Made by a program: the position numbers and the translations under genes
Part shown: one piece after another, positions 37,053-47,227 of the stretch
How the letters are laid out: each line of letters begins with the position of its first letter
Numbering within the stretch: the stretch's first letter is position 1
NCBI RefSeq assembly: GCF_000686805.1
Contig: NZ_KK366018.1
Location: 347,759 to 411,758 of the forward strand
Length of the DNA stretch: 64,000 nt
Origin: Bacillus sp. UNC41MFS5
GTDB lineage: Bacteria; Bacillota; Bacilli; Bacillales_B; DSM-18226
Direction of reading: 5' to 3'
Notes under the pieces: model-generated
Databases searched by the model: none
Told to the model about the DNA's origin: nothing
Seen by the model: the letters and a program-made list of their open reading frames with translations, nothing else

Positions 37053-37502
37053 ATGTCAATCGAGGTAGGTACTAAGGTACAAGGTAAAGTAACAGGCATC
37101 ACTAGTTTTGGGGCATTCGTAGAATTGCCTGGTGGCACAACAGGATTAGTTCATATCAGTGAGGTAGCTGACAGCTATGTAAAAGACGTTAATGACCATT
37201 TAAAGGTTGGCGACCAAATTGAAGTTAAAGTAATTAGTGAGAAGGACGGAAAGACTGCCTTGTCCATCAAAAAAGCTATAGATAAGCCCGAAGGACAAAC
37301 CTCATCTTATTCCCAACGCCCACCACGCCAGGGAAGAGTAGATAACCGTTCTAAAGATTTCCGTGCAAAGAGTAATTTTAAACCAAAGGAAAATTTCGAA
37401 GATAAAATTGCGAAGTTTTTAAAGTCTAGTGAAGAGAATCTATCTACCTTAAAACGCAGCACTGAAACAAAACGCGGCGGTAGAGGCGGAAGACGCGGAT
37501 AA
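37053..37502 (+). CDS. S1-domain RNA-binding protein, YabR type
   Basis: 149 residues. An S1 domain occupies about residues 1-75 (GKVTGITSFGAFVELPGGTTG, VHISEVADSYVKDV, KVGDQIEVKVI). The C-terminal half is basic and unstructured and ends in KRGGRGGRRG, with SEENLSTLKRSTETKRG closely recalling B. subtilis YabR. YabR is normally next to divIC in the spoIIE-hprT region, so this isolated copy may be a paralogue or a relocated gene. It should bind RNA or ribosomes. AGGAGGA precedes the ATG. Confidence 0.88.
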   Translation: MSIEVGTKVQGKVTGITSFGAFVELPGGTTGLVHISEVADSYVKDVNDHLKVGDQIEVKVISEKDGKTALSIKKAIDKPEGQTSSYSQRPPRQGRVDNRSKDFRAKSNFKPKENFEDKIAKFLKSSEENLSTLKRSTETKRGGRGGRRG

Positions 37503-37535
37503 CTTTATCGTTTATTAATACATCAATATATAGTG

Positions 37536-37570
37536 AAAGGCAAACGTGTTTAGACATGTTTGCCTTTTTT
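37536..37570 (+). terminator. Terminator of the YabR-type gene
   Basis: AAAGGCAAAC and GTTTGCCTTTT form the stem with a T6 end. Confidence 0.85.
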
Positions 37571-37597
37571 AATTGCTTTCTTCCTTTTATTAAAGCG

Positions 37598-37630
37598 AAA
37601 AAAAAGACAGGGCTCGCCTGTCTTTTTTTC
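37598..37630 (-). terminator. Terminator of the cysJI operon
   Basis: GACAGG (37606-37611) pairs with CCTGTC (37617-37622); A and T runs on both sides make it bidirectional. Confidence 0.85.
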
Positions 37631-37636
37631 ATTTGA

Positions 37637-39355
37637 TTAATCGTGAAAATTGGTCCCATCAGTCGTAGCTTTAATGATGCCGGCGCGAATTACAAAATCA
37701 CCAAAGTGCTCCTCTTCTTCTCGTTCTTTGGCATAACGAGAAAGTAAAACTCGAAGCTCACTTAAAATTTCTTCCTCGCCGATGTTCTCTCTGAACATTT
37801 TGCTTAAACGGCTGCCATCATGAGCGGCACCAAGATACATATTGTATTTACCTGGTGCTTTCCCGATAAACCCAATTTCCCCAAGTGCATGTCGGGCACA
37901 GCCATTCGGACAACCCGTCATTCGGATGGTAATTTCCTTGTCGCGAAGACCATTTTCATCGACAATGTTTTCAATTTTATTAATTAACGTTGGTAAATAG
38001 CGCTCTGCCTCTGCCATAGCTAAACCGCATGTAGGAAGAGCTACGCATGCCATTGAGCTACGGCGCAATGCTGAATAATGCTCACCATCAGTTAAACCAT
38101 ATTGCTCAATAAGTTCGTTAATTTTTTTCTTATTCTGAGTGGAGACATTAGCGATAATTACGTTCTGATTACCCGTTAGGTGGAAATCACCGGTATGGAT
38201 TTTGGCAATTTCACGCAACCCTGTCTTAAGCTTGTAATCATTAAAGTCAGCGACACGACCATTCTCAATAAACAGAGTAAAATGCCATTTTCCCTTAACG
38301 CCCTTAACCCATCCATAACGGTCGCCGTTATGGTCAAACTGGTATGGTTTTGCTTCATCTAAACTCCAACCAAGACGATGTTCCAATTCTGCTTTAACAT
38401 TTTCTAGACCAAGTCGATCTACTGTATACTTGAAACGAGCATTTTTTCGGACGGAACGGTTACCGTAGTCCCTTTGAATGGTAATTGTTTTTTCAGCAAT
38501 ATCGTATAATTGATCAGGTTTACAGAAACCAATAACCTTTGCAAGTTGAGGATAAGTGGCTGTGTCCCCGTGCGACATTCCCATTCCGCCGCCAATCGCC
38601 ACGTTAAACCCAATTAATTTTCCATCCTCAACAATCGCAATAAAACCAAGGTCCTGTGAAAAAACATCAATATCATTACCAGGTGGCACAGCAATTCCAA
38701 TTTTAAACTTCCGAGGTAAGTAAAGTGGACCATACATTGGTTCCACTTCTTCAATTTCAGGTGTTCCGGCTACTTTTTCTTCGTCCAGCCAAATTTCGTG
38801 ATACGCTCTTGTGCGTGGCAGTAAATCGTTGCTCAATTTTTTCGACCATTCATATATTTCGGCATGAATCTCAGATTGGTACGGATTCGAAGAACACATT
38901 ACGTTTCGGTTCACGTCACCGCAAGCCGCAATGGTATCCATAAGTGCATTATGAATTCCCTGAATCGTACTTTTCATATTCCACTTTAATATCCCATGCA
39001 TTTGGAACGTTTCACGGGTAGTCAGTTTCAAAGTTCCATTACCATATTTATCAGCCAGGTCATCCATTACGAGCCATTGATCAGGTGAAGCAACCCCGCC
39101 AGGAAGTCGAACACGAAGCATAAACTGGTATGCTGGTTCAAGTTTTTGTTTGGCACGTTCATTGCGGAGGTCCCGGTCATCCTGCAAATAACTGCCATGA
39201 TGTTTCATTAAACGGTTATCATCATCAGGAATTCCTGCACTTATCCGGTCTAGCATTACTTCTTTTAGTGTCCCGCGTAAATAATTACTTCTTTCTTTAA
39301 TACCTTCCACATCACTTGGAGGTCCTTCAGGCGCTTTTAAAATTTGATTAACCAT
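37637..39355 (-). CDS. cysI: Assimilatory sulfite reductase hemoprotein (beta) subunit
   Basis: 572 residues. It reduces sulfite to sulfide at a siroheme-[4Fe-4S] centre. Cluster cysteines are in [12 protein letters not shown] and [10 protein letters not shown], the classic C-x5-C and C-x3-C pair. Substrate-binding basic residues are in RLPGGV and [11 protein letters not shown]. It follows cysJ by 24 bases and both are expressed from one promoter. Siroheme supply fits the HemD-like gene elsewhere in the window. Confidence 0.96.
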   Translation of the reverse strand: MVNQILKAPEGPPSDVEGIKERSNYLRGTLKEVMLDRISAGIPDDDNRLMKHHGSYLQDDRDLRNERAKQKLEPAYQFMLRVRLPGGVASPDQWLVMDDLADKYGNGTLKLTTRETFQMHGILKWNMKSTIQGIHNALMDTIAACGDVNRNVMCSSNPYQSEIHAEIYEWSKKLSNDLLPRTRAYHEIWLDEEKVAGTPEIEEVEPMYGPLYLPRKFKIGIAVPPGNDIDVFSQDLGFIAIVEDGKLIGFNVAIGGGMGMSHGDTATYPQLAKVIGFCKPDQLYDIAEKTITIQRDYGNRSVRKNARFKYTVDRLGLENVKAELEHRLGWSLDEAKPYQFDHNGDRYGWVKGVKGKWHFTLFIENGRVADFNDYKLKTGLREIAKIHTGDFHLTGNQNVIIANVSTQNKKKINELIEQYGLTDGEHYSALRRSSMACVALPTCGLAMAEAERYLPTLINKIENIVDENGLRDKEITIRMTGCPNGCARHALGEIGFIGKAPGKYNMYLGAAHDGSRLSKMFRENIGEEEILSELRVLLSRYAKEREEEEHFGDFVIRAGIIKATTDGTNFHD

Positions 39356-39379
39356 GGTGAAACTCCTTTCTATCCCAAA

Positions 39380-41200
39380 TCAGTATACGTCACGCTGATA
39401 ACGTTTTTGCTGCTGCATTCCGGCTACATATTCTTCTGCTTTTTCACGGCTCAAGCCGCCTTCTTTTTCAATAATGTCAATTAACGTATTATGAACATCA
39501 TGGGCCATATGTTTTTCATCCCCACAAATGTACAGATGAGCACCTTCTTCAAGCCATACAAATAATTCTTTACTGTTTTCAAGCATACGATGTTGTACAT
39601 ACACTTTTTCAGCCGTATCACGTGAAAAGGCTACATCCAATTTCGACAATACGCCGTCTTTCAGCCATTTTTGCCATTCTGTTTGATAAAGGAAATCCGT
39701 CACAAAATGCTGATCCCCGAAGAATAGCCATGATTTACCTTCAGCTCCGATTTCTTCACGCTCTTGCATAAAGGAACGAAATGGTGCTGCACCAGTCCCT
39801 GGCCCAACCATGATGATTGGGGCATCTGGATTATTTGGCAGCTTGAAGTTTTCATTATGTTGGATATATACTGGCACGGTATCGCCTGGCTGCAAACGTT
39901 CCGCTGTCTGGATGGAACAAACCCCATTTCGTTTTCGGCCGTGTGCCTCATAACGGACAGCACCGATAGTCAAATGGACCTCATCTGGGTTTGCCGTTAA
40001 GCTGCTCGAAATCGAATACAGTCGGGATGGCATTTTCCGAAGTATGGAGACAAACTCTTGTGCCGATCCAATCCAAGGAGTAAAATCCCTTACTAAGTCA
40101 AGCAAGTCACGTCCATCCAAATAAGTTTTTAATTTCTCTTCATTACCTGGTGAGAGCAGTTCCTGTAAATTTTCATTTCCAGTAAGGCGGGCTGCCTTCT
40201 CAATCAACGGTTTCGTTAACGTTGTAATTTCAAAATGTGAGGAAAGTGCAACTTTAAGAGGGAGGCTTTCTCCCTTTTTATTTACAGTCACCTGTTGTTC
40301 TGGATCCCAGTTCATTTCCTCCAATAATAAGTTTACAAGAGCGGGGTCATTTTCCGGATAGATTCCTAGACTATCCCCTGGTTCAAAGGTGAGTCCGGAT
40401 CCTTCAAGCGACAACTCAAGGTGGTGTGTTTCTTTATTTGAACCTCGCCCGTTCAGATTGATGTTTTCTAGTACTTCGGCTTTAAACGGATTTGATCTTG
40501 AATACGTTGATTCTACTACTTGAGATACCTGTTCATGAACTGGAACTTGGCTGCCGGCGTCTGCTTCTTTTAAATTACTAAGCACACCTGCAAGCCATTC
40601 AGATGCTGGTTCATCGTAATCAAGGTCGCAGTCAAAACGCGGGTAAAGTCTTGTACCGCCTAGTTCTTCCATGCGTGCATCAAAGTCTTTTCCTGTTTGA
40701 CAGAAAAATTCATACGAACTGTCACCCAGTGCCAAAACCGAGAAGCGAAGATGCTCTAGTTTCGGGGCCCGTTTTCCATGCAGAAACTCATGAAAAGCAA
40801 TGGCATTATCTGGCGGAGTGCCCTCGCCATGGGTACTAGCAACAATCAGCAGATTTTCAACCTTTTTCAAATTGTTAGGTTTAAAATCACTCATTGATAT
40901 AACAGTTACTTGGAAACCAGCTGCTTCAAGCGTCTTTCCTGCTTTCTTAGCAAGCCCCTGAGCGTTACCCGACTGTGAACCAAAAAGGATGGTTACATCT
41001 TTTGAAATGGCCGGAGCTGTGATTGCTCCCGTTTGTTCAGATACTTGGACATTTCCAGACCCCGAAATCGAAGAAAATTGGGCTGCTGCCAAAAAACCGC
41101 TCAACCAGACTTTTTGTGATTCTGTCAACGTAGGCAGTATTCGGTTTAGGAGCTCTGCTTGTTCCTGATTAAAAGGACTATTCAATACTTGAAGTTGCAC
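39380..41200 (-). CDS. cysJ: Sulfite reductase flavoprotein (alpha) subunit
   Basis: About 606 residues. The domains in order are an N-terminal region, an FMN flavodoxin domain (about 70-215; FGSQSGNAQGLA, STHGEGTPPDNA, LGDSSYEFFCQTGK), an FAD connecting domain (RLYSISSS) and an NADPH-binding domain (GPGTGAAPFRSFMQ, YICGDEKHM) ending in KRYQRDVY. It passes electrons from NADPH to CysI. The start is the GTG at 41200, with GAGGTGG seven bases upstream; the ORF reading to 41215 has no site. Confidence 0.95.
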   Translation of the reverse strand: MQLQVLNSPFNQEQAELLNRILPTLTESQKVWLSGFLAAAQFSSISGSGNVQVSEQTGAITAPAISKDVTILFGSQSGNAQGLAKKAGKTLEAAGFQVTVISMSDFKPNNLKKVENLLIVASTHGEGTPPDNAIAFHEFLHGKRAPKLEHLRFSVLALGDSSYEFFCQTGKDFDARMEELGGTRLYPRFDCDLDYDEPASEWLAGVLSNLKEADAGSQVPVHEQVSQVVESTYSRSNPFKAEVLENINLNGRGSNKETHHLELSLEGSGLTFEPGDSLGIYPENDPALVNLLLEEMNWDPEQQVTVNKKGESLPLKVALSSHFEITTLTKPLIEKAARLTGNENLQELLSPGNEEKLKTYLDGRDLLDLVRDFTPWIGSAQEFVSILRKMPSRLYSISSSLTANPDEVHLTIGAVRYEAHGRKRNGVCSIQTAERLQPGDTVPVYIQHNENFKLPNNPDAPIIMVGPGTGAAPFRSFMQEREEIGAEGKSWLFFGDQHFVTDFLYQTEWQKWLKDGVLSKLDVAFSRDTAEKVYVQHRMLENSKELFVWLEEGAHLYICGDEKHMAHDVHNTLIDIIEKEGGLSREKAEEYVAGMQQQKRYQRDVY

Positions 41201-41310
41201 TAAAATCCACCTCACAAAGGATTATTAACTTATCGTGATCATTTATTTATCATGACTTGTTATAACAATTCTTACAGTACACAATTTTCAGTCAAAAAAT
41301 GATTAATATA

Positions 41311-41339
41311 ATAATAGTTTTACTATTCCTATAAGTCAA
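41311..41339 (-). promoter_or_regulatory. Sigma-A promoter of cysJI
   Basis: TTGACT (41334-41339) and TATTAT (41311-41316) on the minus strand are exactly 17 bases apart, about 110 bases before the cysJ start. The long leader may hold a regulator site, such as a CysL or CymR site, that I cannot identify. Confidence 0.7.
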
Positions 41340-41431
41340 GTCGGTTTTAATGATTTAACCCATTAAAATCTGTTAAAATTCTGATTTTTCCCAATGAATG
41401 CATGGTAACTCCACCATTTAAATAAAATATA

Positions 41432-41509
41432 TGGCGCAATGATACAGCATACCGCGACACTCTTCCAAAGCTTGGCTTTTTGTCACGACACACTGTCCTC
41501 ATTGCGCCA
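41432..41509. repeat. 78-bp imperfect palindrome between ftsZ and cysJ
   Basis: TGGCGCAATGA (41432-41442) and TCATTGCGCCA (41499-41509) are perfect 11-bp terminal inverted repeats. Inside, ACAG pairs with CTGT, CGCGACA with TGTCACG (one mismatch), and CCAAAGCTTGG forms the tip, so the whole unit can fold into one long hairpin. There is no U-run on either side, so it is not an ordinary terminator. The remaining gene-free bases here (41201-41431) hold the cysJI promoter and nothing else I recognise. Confidence 0.75.
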
Positions 41510-41524
41510 GAATTTTAGGAAATG

Positions 41525-42673
41525 TTATCTATTTCTTCTGTTTCGGTTACGCAAAAACGTCGGAATGTCAATAGACTCCTCTGTATCCTGTCCATAACTT
41601 CCATAATCATGCGAAGGCTCTTCATGATTCACTTGTTCTTGTTTTGGCTGGGATTGGACCTGACTTCTTGATGGTCCTTCTTTTTGAATAGGAGAAGAAG
41701 GCCTAGTGGTTCGTGCCAATTTATCAACAAACCCAGTAGCAATGACTGTGATCATGATTTCATTTTTAAAATTTTCGTTAATAATCGAACCAAAAATCAT
41801 ATTTAAATCTTTATCTGCTGCTGAAGCGACAAGGTCCGCTGCCTCTTGCACTTCATATAGACTTAAATCTTTCCCACCAGTTATATTCATAAGAATCCCT
41901 TGTGCTCCGTCAATCGACGTTTCTAATAATGGACTGGAAATTGCCTTTTTGGCTGCCTCTACCGCGCGTCCATCACCTTTTGCAACACCAATACCCATTA
42001 AAGCTGTCCCTTGATTACTCATAATGGTCTTAACATCAGCAAAATCCAGATTTATTAATCCAGGAACAGCTATTAAGTCAGAAATCCCTTGAACACCTTG
42101 ACGAAGAACATTATCCGCTTCTCTGAACGCTTCAATCATCGGCGTTCTTTTATCAACAATTTGCAATAGGCGATCATTTGGAACTATGATTAACGTATCA
42201 ACTGCTTGACTCATTAATTCAATTCCACTTGCTGCATTTGAGGCACGTTTACGTCCCTCAAATCCAAACGGACGGGTCACAACGCCAATTGTCAAAGCAC
42301 CAAGGGCACGAGAGATTTCTGCAATCGCAGGTGCAGCACCAGTTCCAGTACCTCCACCCATCCCAGCAGTGACGAACACCATGTCGGCTCCTTTTAATAC
42401 GTCCTCCAGCTGCCTTCTGCTTTCTTCAACCGCTTTTCTGCCGACTTCAGGATTAGCGCCAGCACCTAATCCTCTTGTCAATTGTGCCCCAATTTGCATT
42501 TTAATTTCTGCTTTTGATAGATTTAGAGCTTGGGCATCTGTATTGACAGCAATAAATTCGACACCTTGAACTCCGCCTTCAATCATCCGATTGACAGCAT
42601 TATTCCCGCCGCCGCCAACACCAATTACTTTTATTCTAGCTACTTGATCTATATCCATGTCAAAATCCCACAT
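41525..42673 (-). CDS. ftsZ: Cell division GTPase FtsZ, solitary copy
   Basis: About 382 residues and apparently fully functional: the GTP-binding signature [10 protein letters not shown], the N-terminal [15 protein letters not shown], the T7 loop [11 protein letters not shown] for nucleotide hydrolysis, and the C-terminal peptide [12 protein letters not shown] that binds FtsA/SepF/ZapA-type partners. FtsZ forms the division ring. In Bacillus the main ftsZ follows ftsA in the dcw cluster; here no division gene is adjacent, so this is either a displaced or a second ftsZ. The ATG at 42673 follows TAGGAGGA; an ATG at 42694 would place that site inside the coding region. Confidence 0.93.
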   Translation of the reverse strand: MWDFDMDIDQVARIKVIGVGGGGNNAVNRMIEGGVQGVEFIAVNTDAQALNLSKAEIKMQIGAQLTRGLGAGANPEVGRKAVEESRRQLEDVLKGADMVFVTAGMGGGTGTGAAPAIAEISRALGALTIGVVTRPFGFEGRKRASNAASGIELMSQAVDTLIIVPNDRLLQIVDKRTPMIEAFREADNVLRQGVQGISDLIAVPGLINLDFADVKTIMSNQGTALMGIGVAKGDGRAVEAAKKAISSPLLETSIDGAQGILMNITGGKDLSLYEVQEAADLVASAADKDLNMIFGSIINENFKNEIMITVIATGFVDKLARTTRPSSPIQKEGPSRSQVQSQPKQEQVNHEEPSHDYGSYGQDTEESIDIPTFLRNRNRRNR

Positions 42674-43135
42674 ATTATTCCTCCTACTTATCATCCGTTA
42701 ATTATTATTTGCCTCACTATTAAAAAAAATCATAGATTTTTATCATCTAGCAATCGATTAGTTACAAATAATCTTTTGTCGTATGTATATTTTTTTTCTT
42801 ATTCGTATTTTACCAAAATAATAGCAGATTTAATATAGTAAGCTAACGCTCAATTCAGATAAATTTGATGAATTTTGTAGAAAATACTAGTAAATTTGTT
42901 AAATTTATTAAACCATTTTGTTTAGTAGTTCTTTTGAAATACATCCATCGATAGATATTTTGCCACTGCTAGATGCAGTCAACAACGAACTATCATCCTG
43001 CTAGCATGATGATAGAGTTAAACTAGCTTGCTTCTATGAAAAAAATACCCTTAATGCGGCAGCAAAATGGCGGCATTAAGGGTATTTTTGATGATTTGCG
43101 TTTTAACTTGTGTTTAAGCGGAACAGTATGTACTT
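42674..43135. other. Gene-free stretch upstream of ftsZ
   Basis: 462 AT-rich bases. A strong inverted repeat, CTATCATC (42990-42997) and GATGATAG (43008-43015) with a 10-base loop, lies about 320 bases before the ftsZ start, and the DinB terminator occupies 43039-43090. I see no coding frame. The ftsZ promoter must lie here but no box pair stands out. Confidence 0.55.
43039..43090. terminator. Terminator of the DinB-family gene
   Basis: AAAAATACCCTTAATGC (43041-43057) and its complement (43073-43089) give a perfect 17-bp stem; it is strong in both directions. Confidence 0.88.
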
Positions 43136-43639
43136 TTATAAGGCTGGAGCTTCCATCCCCATGTGACTCCATTCTTCCCGTGCTGGTCCATATACTCCAG
43201 GTACGCTTAAACCAGCTTGGCGCATTAGAACTGTCATTTGGCCACGATGATGAATGATGTGTTTAATTAAAAGAGAGAGTGTCACTCCTTTTGGCATATC
43301 CATACCAAACACGTTTTTCATTTCGGTTAAGGATGCATCCGTCCATTGCTGCTTTACTGCGTCGATTGTGTCAGCAGTAACCTTTCGAAAAGTGTCAGCA
43401 ATGGTTTTCGCTGAGGTCGGTACCGCATCTCCATTCTCCACATTTTCAACAGTGATGCCAAACTCGGTAAGCATTCCAGGTGTGCTCGCAACCACGTGCC
43501 AAGCAATTCTCCCTAGTGTTCGGTCTTCTGGAGAAACTTCTTGTTGAAGTGATTGGTCCGTTAAAACATCTAACACCTTTTGCGTAGAGGATGCTTCTTG
43601 ATTCCATTCTTGGATAAATTCAGATATAGAAGTATACAT
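43136..43639 (-). CDS. DinB-family protein
   Basis: About 167 residues of the DinB/YfiT four-helix fold. The three metal-ligand histidines are plausibly in RIAWHVVAS and HIIHHRGQM. DinB-like proteins bind a metal and are often thiol transferases or damage-inducible proteins. The start is the ATG at 43639, with TGGAGG upstream; a longer frame to 43714 reads through the ribosome binding site. It ends just before a strong terminator. The function cannot be narrowed further. Confidence 0.85.
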   Translation of the reverse strand: MYTSISEFIQEWNQEASSTQKVLDVLTDQSLQQEVSPEDRTLGRIAWHVVASTPGMLTEFGITVENVENGDAVPTSAKTIADTFRKVTADTIDAVKQQWTDASLTEMKNVFGMDMPKGVTLSLLIKHIIHHRGQMTVLMRQAGLSVPGVYGPAREEWSHMGMEAPAL

Positions 43640-43726
43640 AATTTTAGCCTCCATCTTTAATAAATTTAACAGTAGTAGTATATCATTCTTGCCAATATCA
43701 GCAAAATTTCCCACATAAAAATATGT

Positions 43727-44254
43727 CTAATACTCCTCTACAGTTGAAATATATGGTAGGTTTCGGTACATTTGCGCGTAGTCAATCCCATAGCCGACAA
43801 TGAATTCATCTGGGATGACAAAGCCTACATAATCAACGGGCAGGTCTACTCGCCTTCTTTCAGGCTTGTCTAAGAGCGTACAAATTTTAATTTGTTTTGG
43901 ATTATGCGCTTTTAAATGGCCGCGCAAGAAATGCAAAGTCAGACCGCTGTCAATAATATCCTCAACCACAAGGACATTCTGATTGGTAATATTGGCATCA
44001 AGGTCCTTCAGTAATCTTACTTTCCCTGTTGACTCTGTTTCGTCCCCATAGCTAGAAACGGAAATAAAATCAATATTAATATTCCCCTTCATCTCACGAA
44101 TCAAATCAGCAGCGAAGATAAACGAACCTTTTAAGACGACGATTAGAATAATGTCCTCATGATTAAAGTCACTTTCAATTTGTTCAGCTAACAGCTTCAC
44201 TCTGGCTTTAATTTCTGTTTCAGAAATCATCACATCTTTAATTCGATAACCCAC
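43727..44254 (-). CDS. hpt: Hypoxanthine phosphoribosyltransferase, solitary copy
   Basis: About 175 residues. The PRPP-binding motif VLVVEDIIDSGLT is at about residues 96-108, with LKGSFIFAADL, ISVSSYGDET and the C-terminal YGIDYAQMYRNLPYI. It salvages hypoxanthine and guanine. The main Bacillus copy (hprT) sits between tilS and ftsH; this one stands alone, next to a repeat element, so may be a second copy. I use the GTG at 44254 because GAGGTGG precedes it; the GTG at 44263 overlaps that site. Confidence 0.9.
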   Translation of the reverse strand: MGYRIKDVMISETEIKARVKLLAEQIESDFNHEDIILIVVLKGSFIFAADLIREMKGNINIDFISVSSYGDETESTGKVRLLKDLDANITNQNVLVVEDIIDSGLTLHFLRGHLKAHNPKQIKICTLLDKPERRRVDLPVDYVGFVIPDEFIVGYGIDYAQMYRNLPYISTVEEY

Positions 44255-44277
44255 AAATTCCACCTCATTCTAAAAAT

Positions 44278-44465
44278 TTGGCTGTGTTAAACTTGTCTGT
44301 CGACTTCCGTTTCAGGCACTTCGCTTTCCGCGGGCGTGCCGGAGAGCCTCCTCGTCGCTTTGCTCCTGCGGGGTCTCCCCTGCCCCGTACTCCCGCAGGA
44401 GTCTTCGTGCCTTCCACTCCAATCAACAGAGTGCCAAAATCAACATTATCCCTTAACACAGCCAA
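44278..44465. mobile_element. MITE-like repeat, 188 bp with 13-bp terminal inverted repeats
   Basis: TTGGCTGTGTTAA (44278-44290) and TTAACACAGCCAA (44453-44465) are perfect terminal inverted repeats. Between them is the GC-rich core of a dispersed repeat known from many Bacillus genomes, containing CTTTCCGCGGGCG, a CTCCTGCGGG hairpin and CCGCAGGAG. The core is far richer in GC than the neighbours. No transposase is present, so the element would be mobilised in trans if at all. Short frames within it are not genes. Confidence 0.8.
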
Positions 44466-44474
44466 TAATTAAAA

Positions 44475-44518
44475 ATGCCAATACGAAAAATCATCTAGTT
44501 TGATTTTTCGCATTGGCG
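44475..44518 (-). terminator. Terminator of adhE
   Basis: ATGCCAATACGAAAAATCA pairs with TGATTTTTCGCATTGGC around TCTAGTT; TTTTTAATTATT follows in the minus direction. Confidence 0.85.
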
Positions 44519-44525
44519 TCGATTG

Positions 44526-47129
44526 TTATACTCCTTTATAGGCTTGTCGGTAAATTTCTGCTAATTCGGTTACTAATGGAAGCTTAGGATTTGCTGTGGT
44601 GCATTGGTCTTCGAAAGCCCGATCTGCTAGATAGTTAACTTTGCTTTCAAACTCAGCTTTATTTATATGATTTGCTTCAAGGCTCATTGGCACTTCCAAT
44701 TCCTGTGTCAATTTAATAATGGCTAGAACCAGGCTCTCTACACCTTCCTCTGTGGTACTTGCAGGTAATCCTAGTATTCTAGCGATTTCAGCATAACGTT
44801 TGTCAGCTTTGAAATGGTTGTACTTCGGAAAAGCAGTGAATTTCTTTGGCTTTGCAGCATTATAACGAATAACATGCGGCATAAGTACTGCATTTGCCCG
44901 GCCGTGTGCAATATGGAACTCTGCTCCCAATTTATGGGCAAGACTATGGTTAATACCTAAAAATGCGTTAGCGAACGCCATGCCTGCAATGGTTGATGCA
45001 TTATGAACCTTTTCACGAGCTTCTTCATCCTGTCCGTTTTTGTAGGCTCTTGGCAGGTACTCAAATACTAGTTGGATGGCTTTTATCGCGAGACCATCTG
45101 TAAAATCATTCGCCATACAGGACACATAAGCTTCAATTGCGTGTGTCAAGACGTCCAAACCGGTATCAGCCGTAATGTGTTTAGGGACCGTCATCACGAA
45201 CTGTGGATCGATAATAGCGACGTCAGGTGTCAATTCATAATCCGCAAGAGGATATTTAATATTTGCTTCTTTATCAGTAATTACCGAGAACGATGTTACC
45301 TCGGAGCCTGTTCCAGATGTGGTAGGAATGGCAACAAATTGCGCTCTTTGGCCAAGATTAGGATATTTGACAATCCGTTTTCGAATATCTAAGAATTTTT
45401 GTTTTAAGCCAAAGAATTCGGTATCTGGATGTTCATAGAACAGCCACATTCCTTTGGCCGCATCCATTGCTGAACCGCCGCCAAGAGCAATGATCACATC
45501 AGGTTGGAAATTTGCCATCATTTCTGCACCCTTCATCACTGTTTCAATGGACGGATCCGGTTCTACTTCTGAAAAGATTTCACAATGCACATAATCAGGA
45601 CGTTTTCTTAAATAATATAGAACTTTATCAACATATCCTAATTTCACCATTCCAGGGTCAGTGACAATAAAGGCTTTTGAAATTTTCGGCATTTTTGCTA
45701 AGTACTGTGTAGAGTTTTTTTCAAAATAAATTTTAGACGGTACTTTAAACCACTGCATATTTATATTCCTTTTCGCCACTTTTTTTATATTCATCAAATG
45801 AACGGTACCCACGTTTGTTGAGACAGAATTTCCGCCATACGTACCGCACCCCAGGGTCAATGACGGCATATAGGCATTGTAAATATCACCAATTGCACCT
45901 TGAGATGATGGGGCGTTGACAATAATACGTCCGGCTCTCATTCGCAGTCCAAACTCCTTAATAACTGTTTGATCGGTAGTATGAATAACAGCGGAGTGCC
46001 CTAAACCGCCAAACTCCAGCATTTCCTCGGCCCGTTTTAATCCTTCTTCAAGACTACTTACCTTATAGCATGCAAGAACTGGGCTTAATTTTTCCCTTGA
46101 AAGTGGGAATTCAGGGCCAACTCTAGTTAATTCTGCGACAAGAATCTTTGTTTCGTTAGGAACCTTCACTCCAGCCATCTCAGCTATTTTAGCCGCCGCC
46201 ATTCCAACAATATCAGGGTTAACAGCACAAGAATGTTCGTTTATAACTAATTTTTCAACCTTCGCTTTTTCTTCCTCAGTTAAAAAGTAACAATTATTTG
46301 AAATCATTTCTTGTTTTACACCATCGTAAATTTCTTTATCAACAATAACCGCTTGTTCCGAGGCACAAATCATCCCATTGTCAAAGGTCTTTGATAAAAT
46401 TAAGTCATTTACCGCTTGTTGAAGATTCGCTGTTTTTTCAATATAGCAAGGGACATTTCCTGGCCCAACACCCAGTGCAGGCTTACCTGAACTGTATGCA
46501 GATTTCACCATCCCCGCTCCGCCTGTGGCAAGAATTAATGAAATTCTGGTATGATTCATCAGGGCTTGAGTAGCTTCGAGCGATGGTGTTTCAATCCATT
46601 GAATACAATTTTCTGGTGCTCCTGCCTTAATTGCTGCATCTCTTAGGACTCTTGCCGCTTCACTGCTGCATTTTTGTGCGGATGGATGGAAGGCAAAAAT
46701 AATTGGATTTCTCGTTTTTATCGAAATAAGTGCTTTAAACATGGTAGTCGATGTTGGATTGGTTACTGGTGTTACTCCCGCAATAACCCCGACTGGTTCC
46801 GCAATTTCAATCATACCTTCATGTTCATTTTCGTTAATGATTCCTACGGTTTTATCGTATTTGATATTATGATAGACATATTCGGTAGCAAACATATTTT
46901 TGATGATTTTATCTTCGTATACGCCTCTTCCAGTTTCTTCAACCGCTAATTTCGCAAGCGGCATATGCTGGTCAAGGCCTGCCAAAGCCATTTCTTTGAC
47001 AATTTCATTTATCGTTTCTTGGTCAAAGCTGCGGAACTCAGCCAATGCTTTTAGACCATACTCGACCAGTACGTCCACCATATTTTTTACATTTTGCTTT
47101 TCTTTAACTGCCTTTTCTACAACTGCCAT
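44526..47129 (-). CDS. adhE: Bifunctional acetaldehyde-CoA/alcohol dehydrogenase
   Basis: 867 residues, the normal length. The N-terminal aldehyde dehydrogenase half (about 1-440) has the catalytic Cys in [10 protein letters not shown] and converts acetyl-CoA to acetaldehyde. The C-terminal iron-dependent alcohol dehydrogenase half (about 450-867) has [21 protein letters not shown] and the metal-binding histidines in [27 protein letters not shown]. It makes ethanol and regenerates NAD+ without oxygen. Two Rex boxes upstream point to induction when NADH rises. TGGAGG precedes the ATG. Confidence 0.96.
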   Translation of the reverse strand: MAVVEKAVKEKQNVKNMVDVLVEYGLKALAEFRSFDQETINEIVKEMALAGLDQHMPLAKLAVEETGRGVYEDKIIKNMFATEYVYHNIKYDKTVGIINENEHEGMIEIAEPVGVIAGVTPVTNPTSTTMFKALISIKTRNPIIFAFHPSAQKCSSEAARVLRDAAIKAGAPENCIQWIETPSLEATQALMNHTRISLILATGGAGMVKSAYSSGKPALGVGPGNVPCYIEKTANLQQAVNDLILSKTFDNGMICASEQAVIVDKEIYDGVKQEMISNNCYFLTEEEKAKVEKLVINEHSCAVNPDIVGMAAAKIAEMAGVKVPNETKILVAELTRVGPEFPLSREKLSPVLACYKVSSLEEGLKRAEEMLEFGGLGHSAVIHTTDQTVIKEFGLRMRAGRIIVNAPSSQGAIGDIYNAYMPSLTLGCGTYGGNSVSTNVGTVHLMNIKKVAKRNINMQWFKVPSKIYFEKNSTQYLAKMPKISKAFIVTDPGMVKLGYVDKVLYYLRKRPDYVHCEIFSEVEPDPSIETVMKGAEMMANFQPDVIIALGGGSAMDAAKGMWLFYEHPDTEFFGLKQKFLDIRKRIVKYPNLGQRAQFVAIPTTSGTGSEVTSFSVITDKEANIKYPLADYELTPDVAIIDPQFVMTVPKHITADTGLDVLTHAIEAYVSCMANDFTDGLAIKAIQLVFEYLPRAYKNGQDEEAREKVHNASTIAGMAFANAFLGINHSLAHKLGAEFHIAHGRANAVLMPHVIRYNAAKPKKFTAFPKYNHFKADKRYAEIARILGLPASTTEEGVESLVLAIIKLTQELEVPMSLEANHINKAEFESKVNYLADRAFEDQCTTANPKLPLVTELAEIYRQAYKGV

Positions 47130-47155
47130 CGTAATACCTCCATTTGATTAATTAC

Positions 47156-47179
47156 TTGTGAAATTTTTCACAAATTATA
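47156..47179 (-). promoter_or_regulatory. Rex box 1 abutting the adhE -10 box
   Basis: TTGTGAAATTTTTCACAA (47156-47173) is a near-perfect Rex site, with TTGTGAAA and TTTCACAA arms. It abuts TATAAT on the minus strand (47174-47179), so bound Rex would occlude the start of transcription. Rex releases DNA when NADH is high. Confidence 0.85.
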
Positions 47180-47227
47180 TTAAAAAAATAATCTATTTAG
47201 CGGGTATTTTCTTGGGTGAGTGTTTGT

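Noticed and set aside
41216..41310. S-box (SAM) riboswitch or CymR site before cysJI
   Set aside because: The leader is AT-rich and none of the conserved elements is present.
44278..44472. Short overlapping frames in the GC-rich repeat
   Set aside because: They are products of the repeat's low stop-codon content, open on both strands, without start signals.
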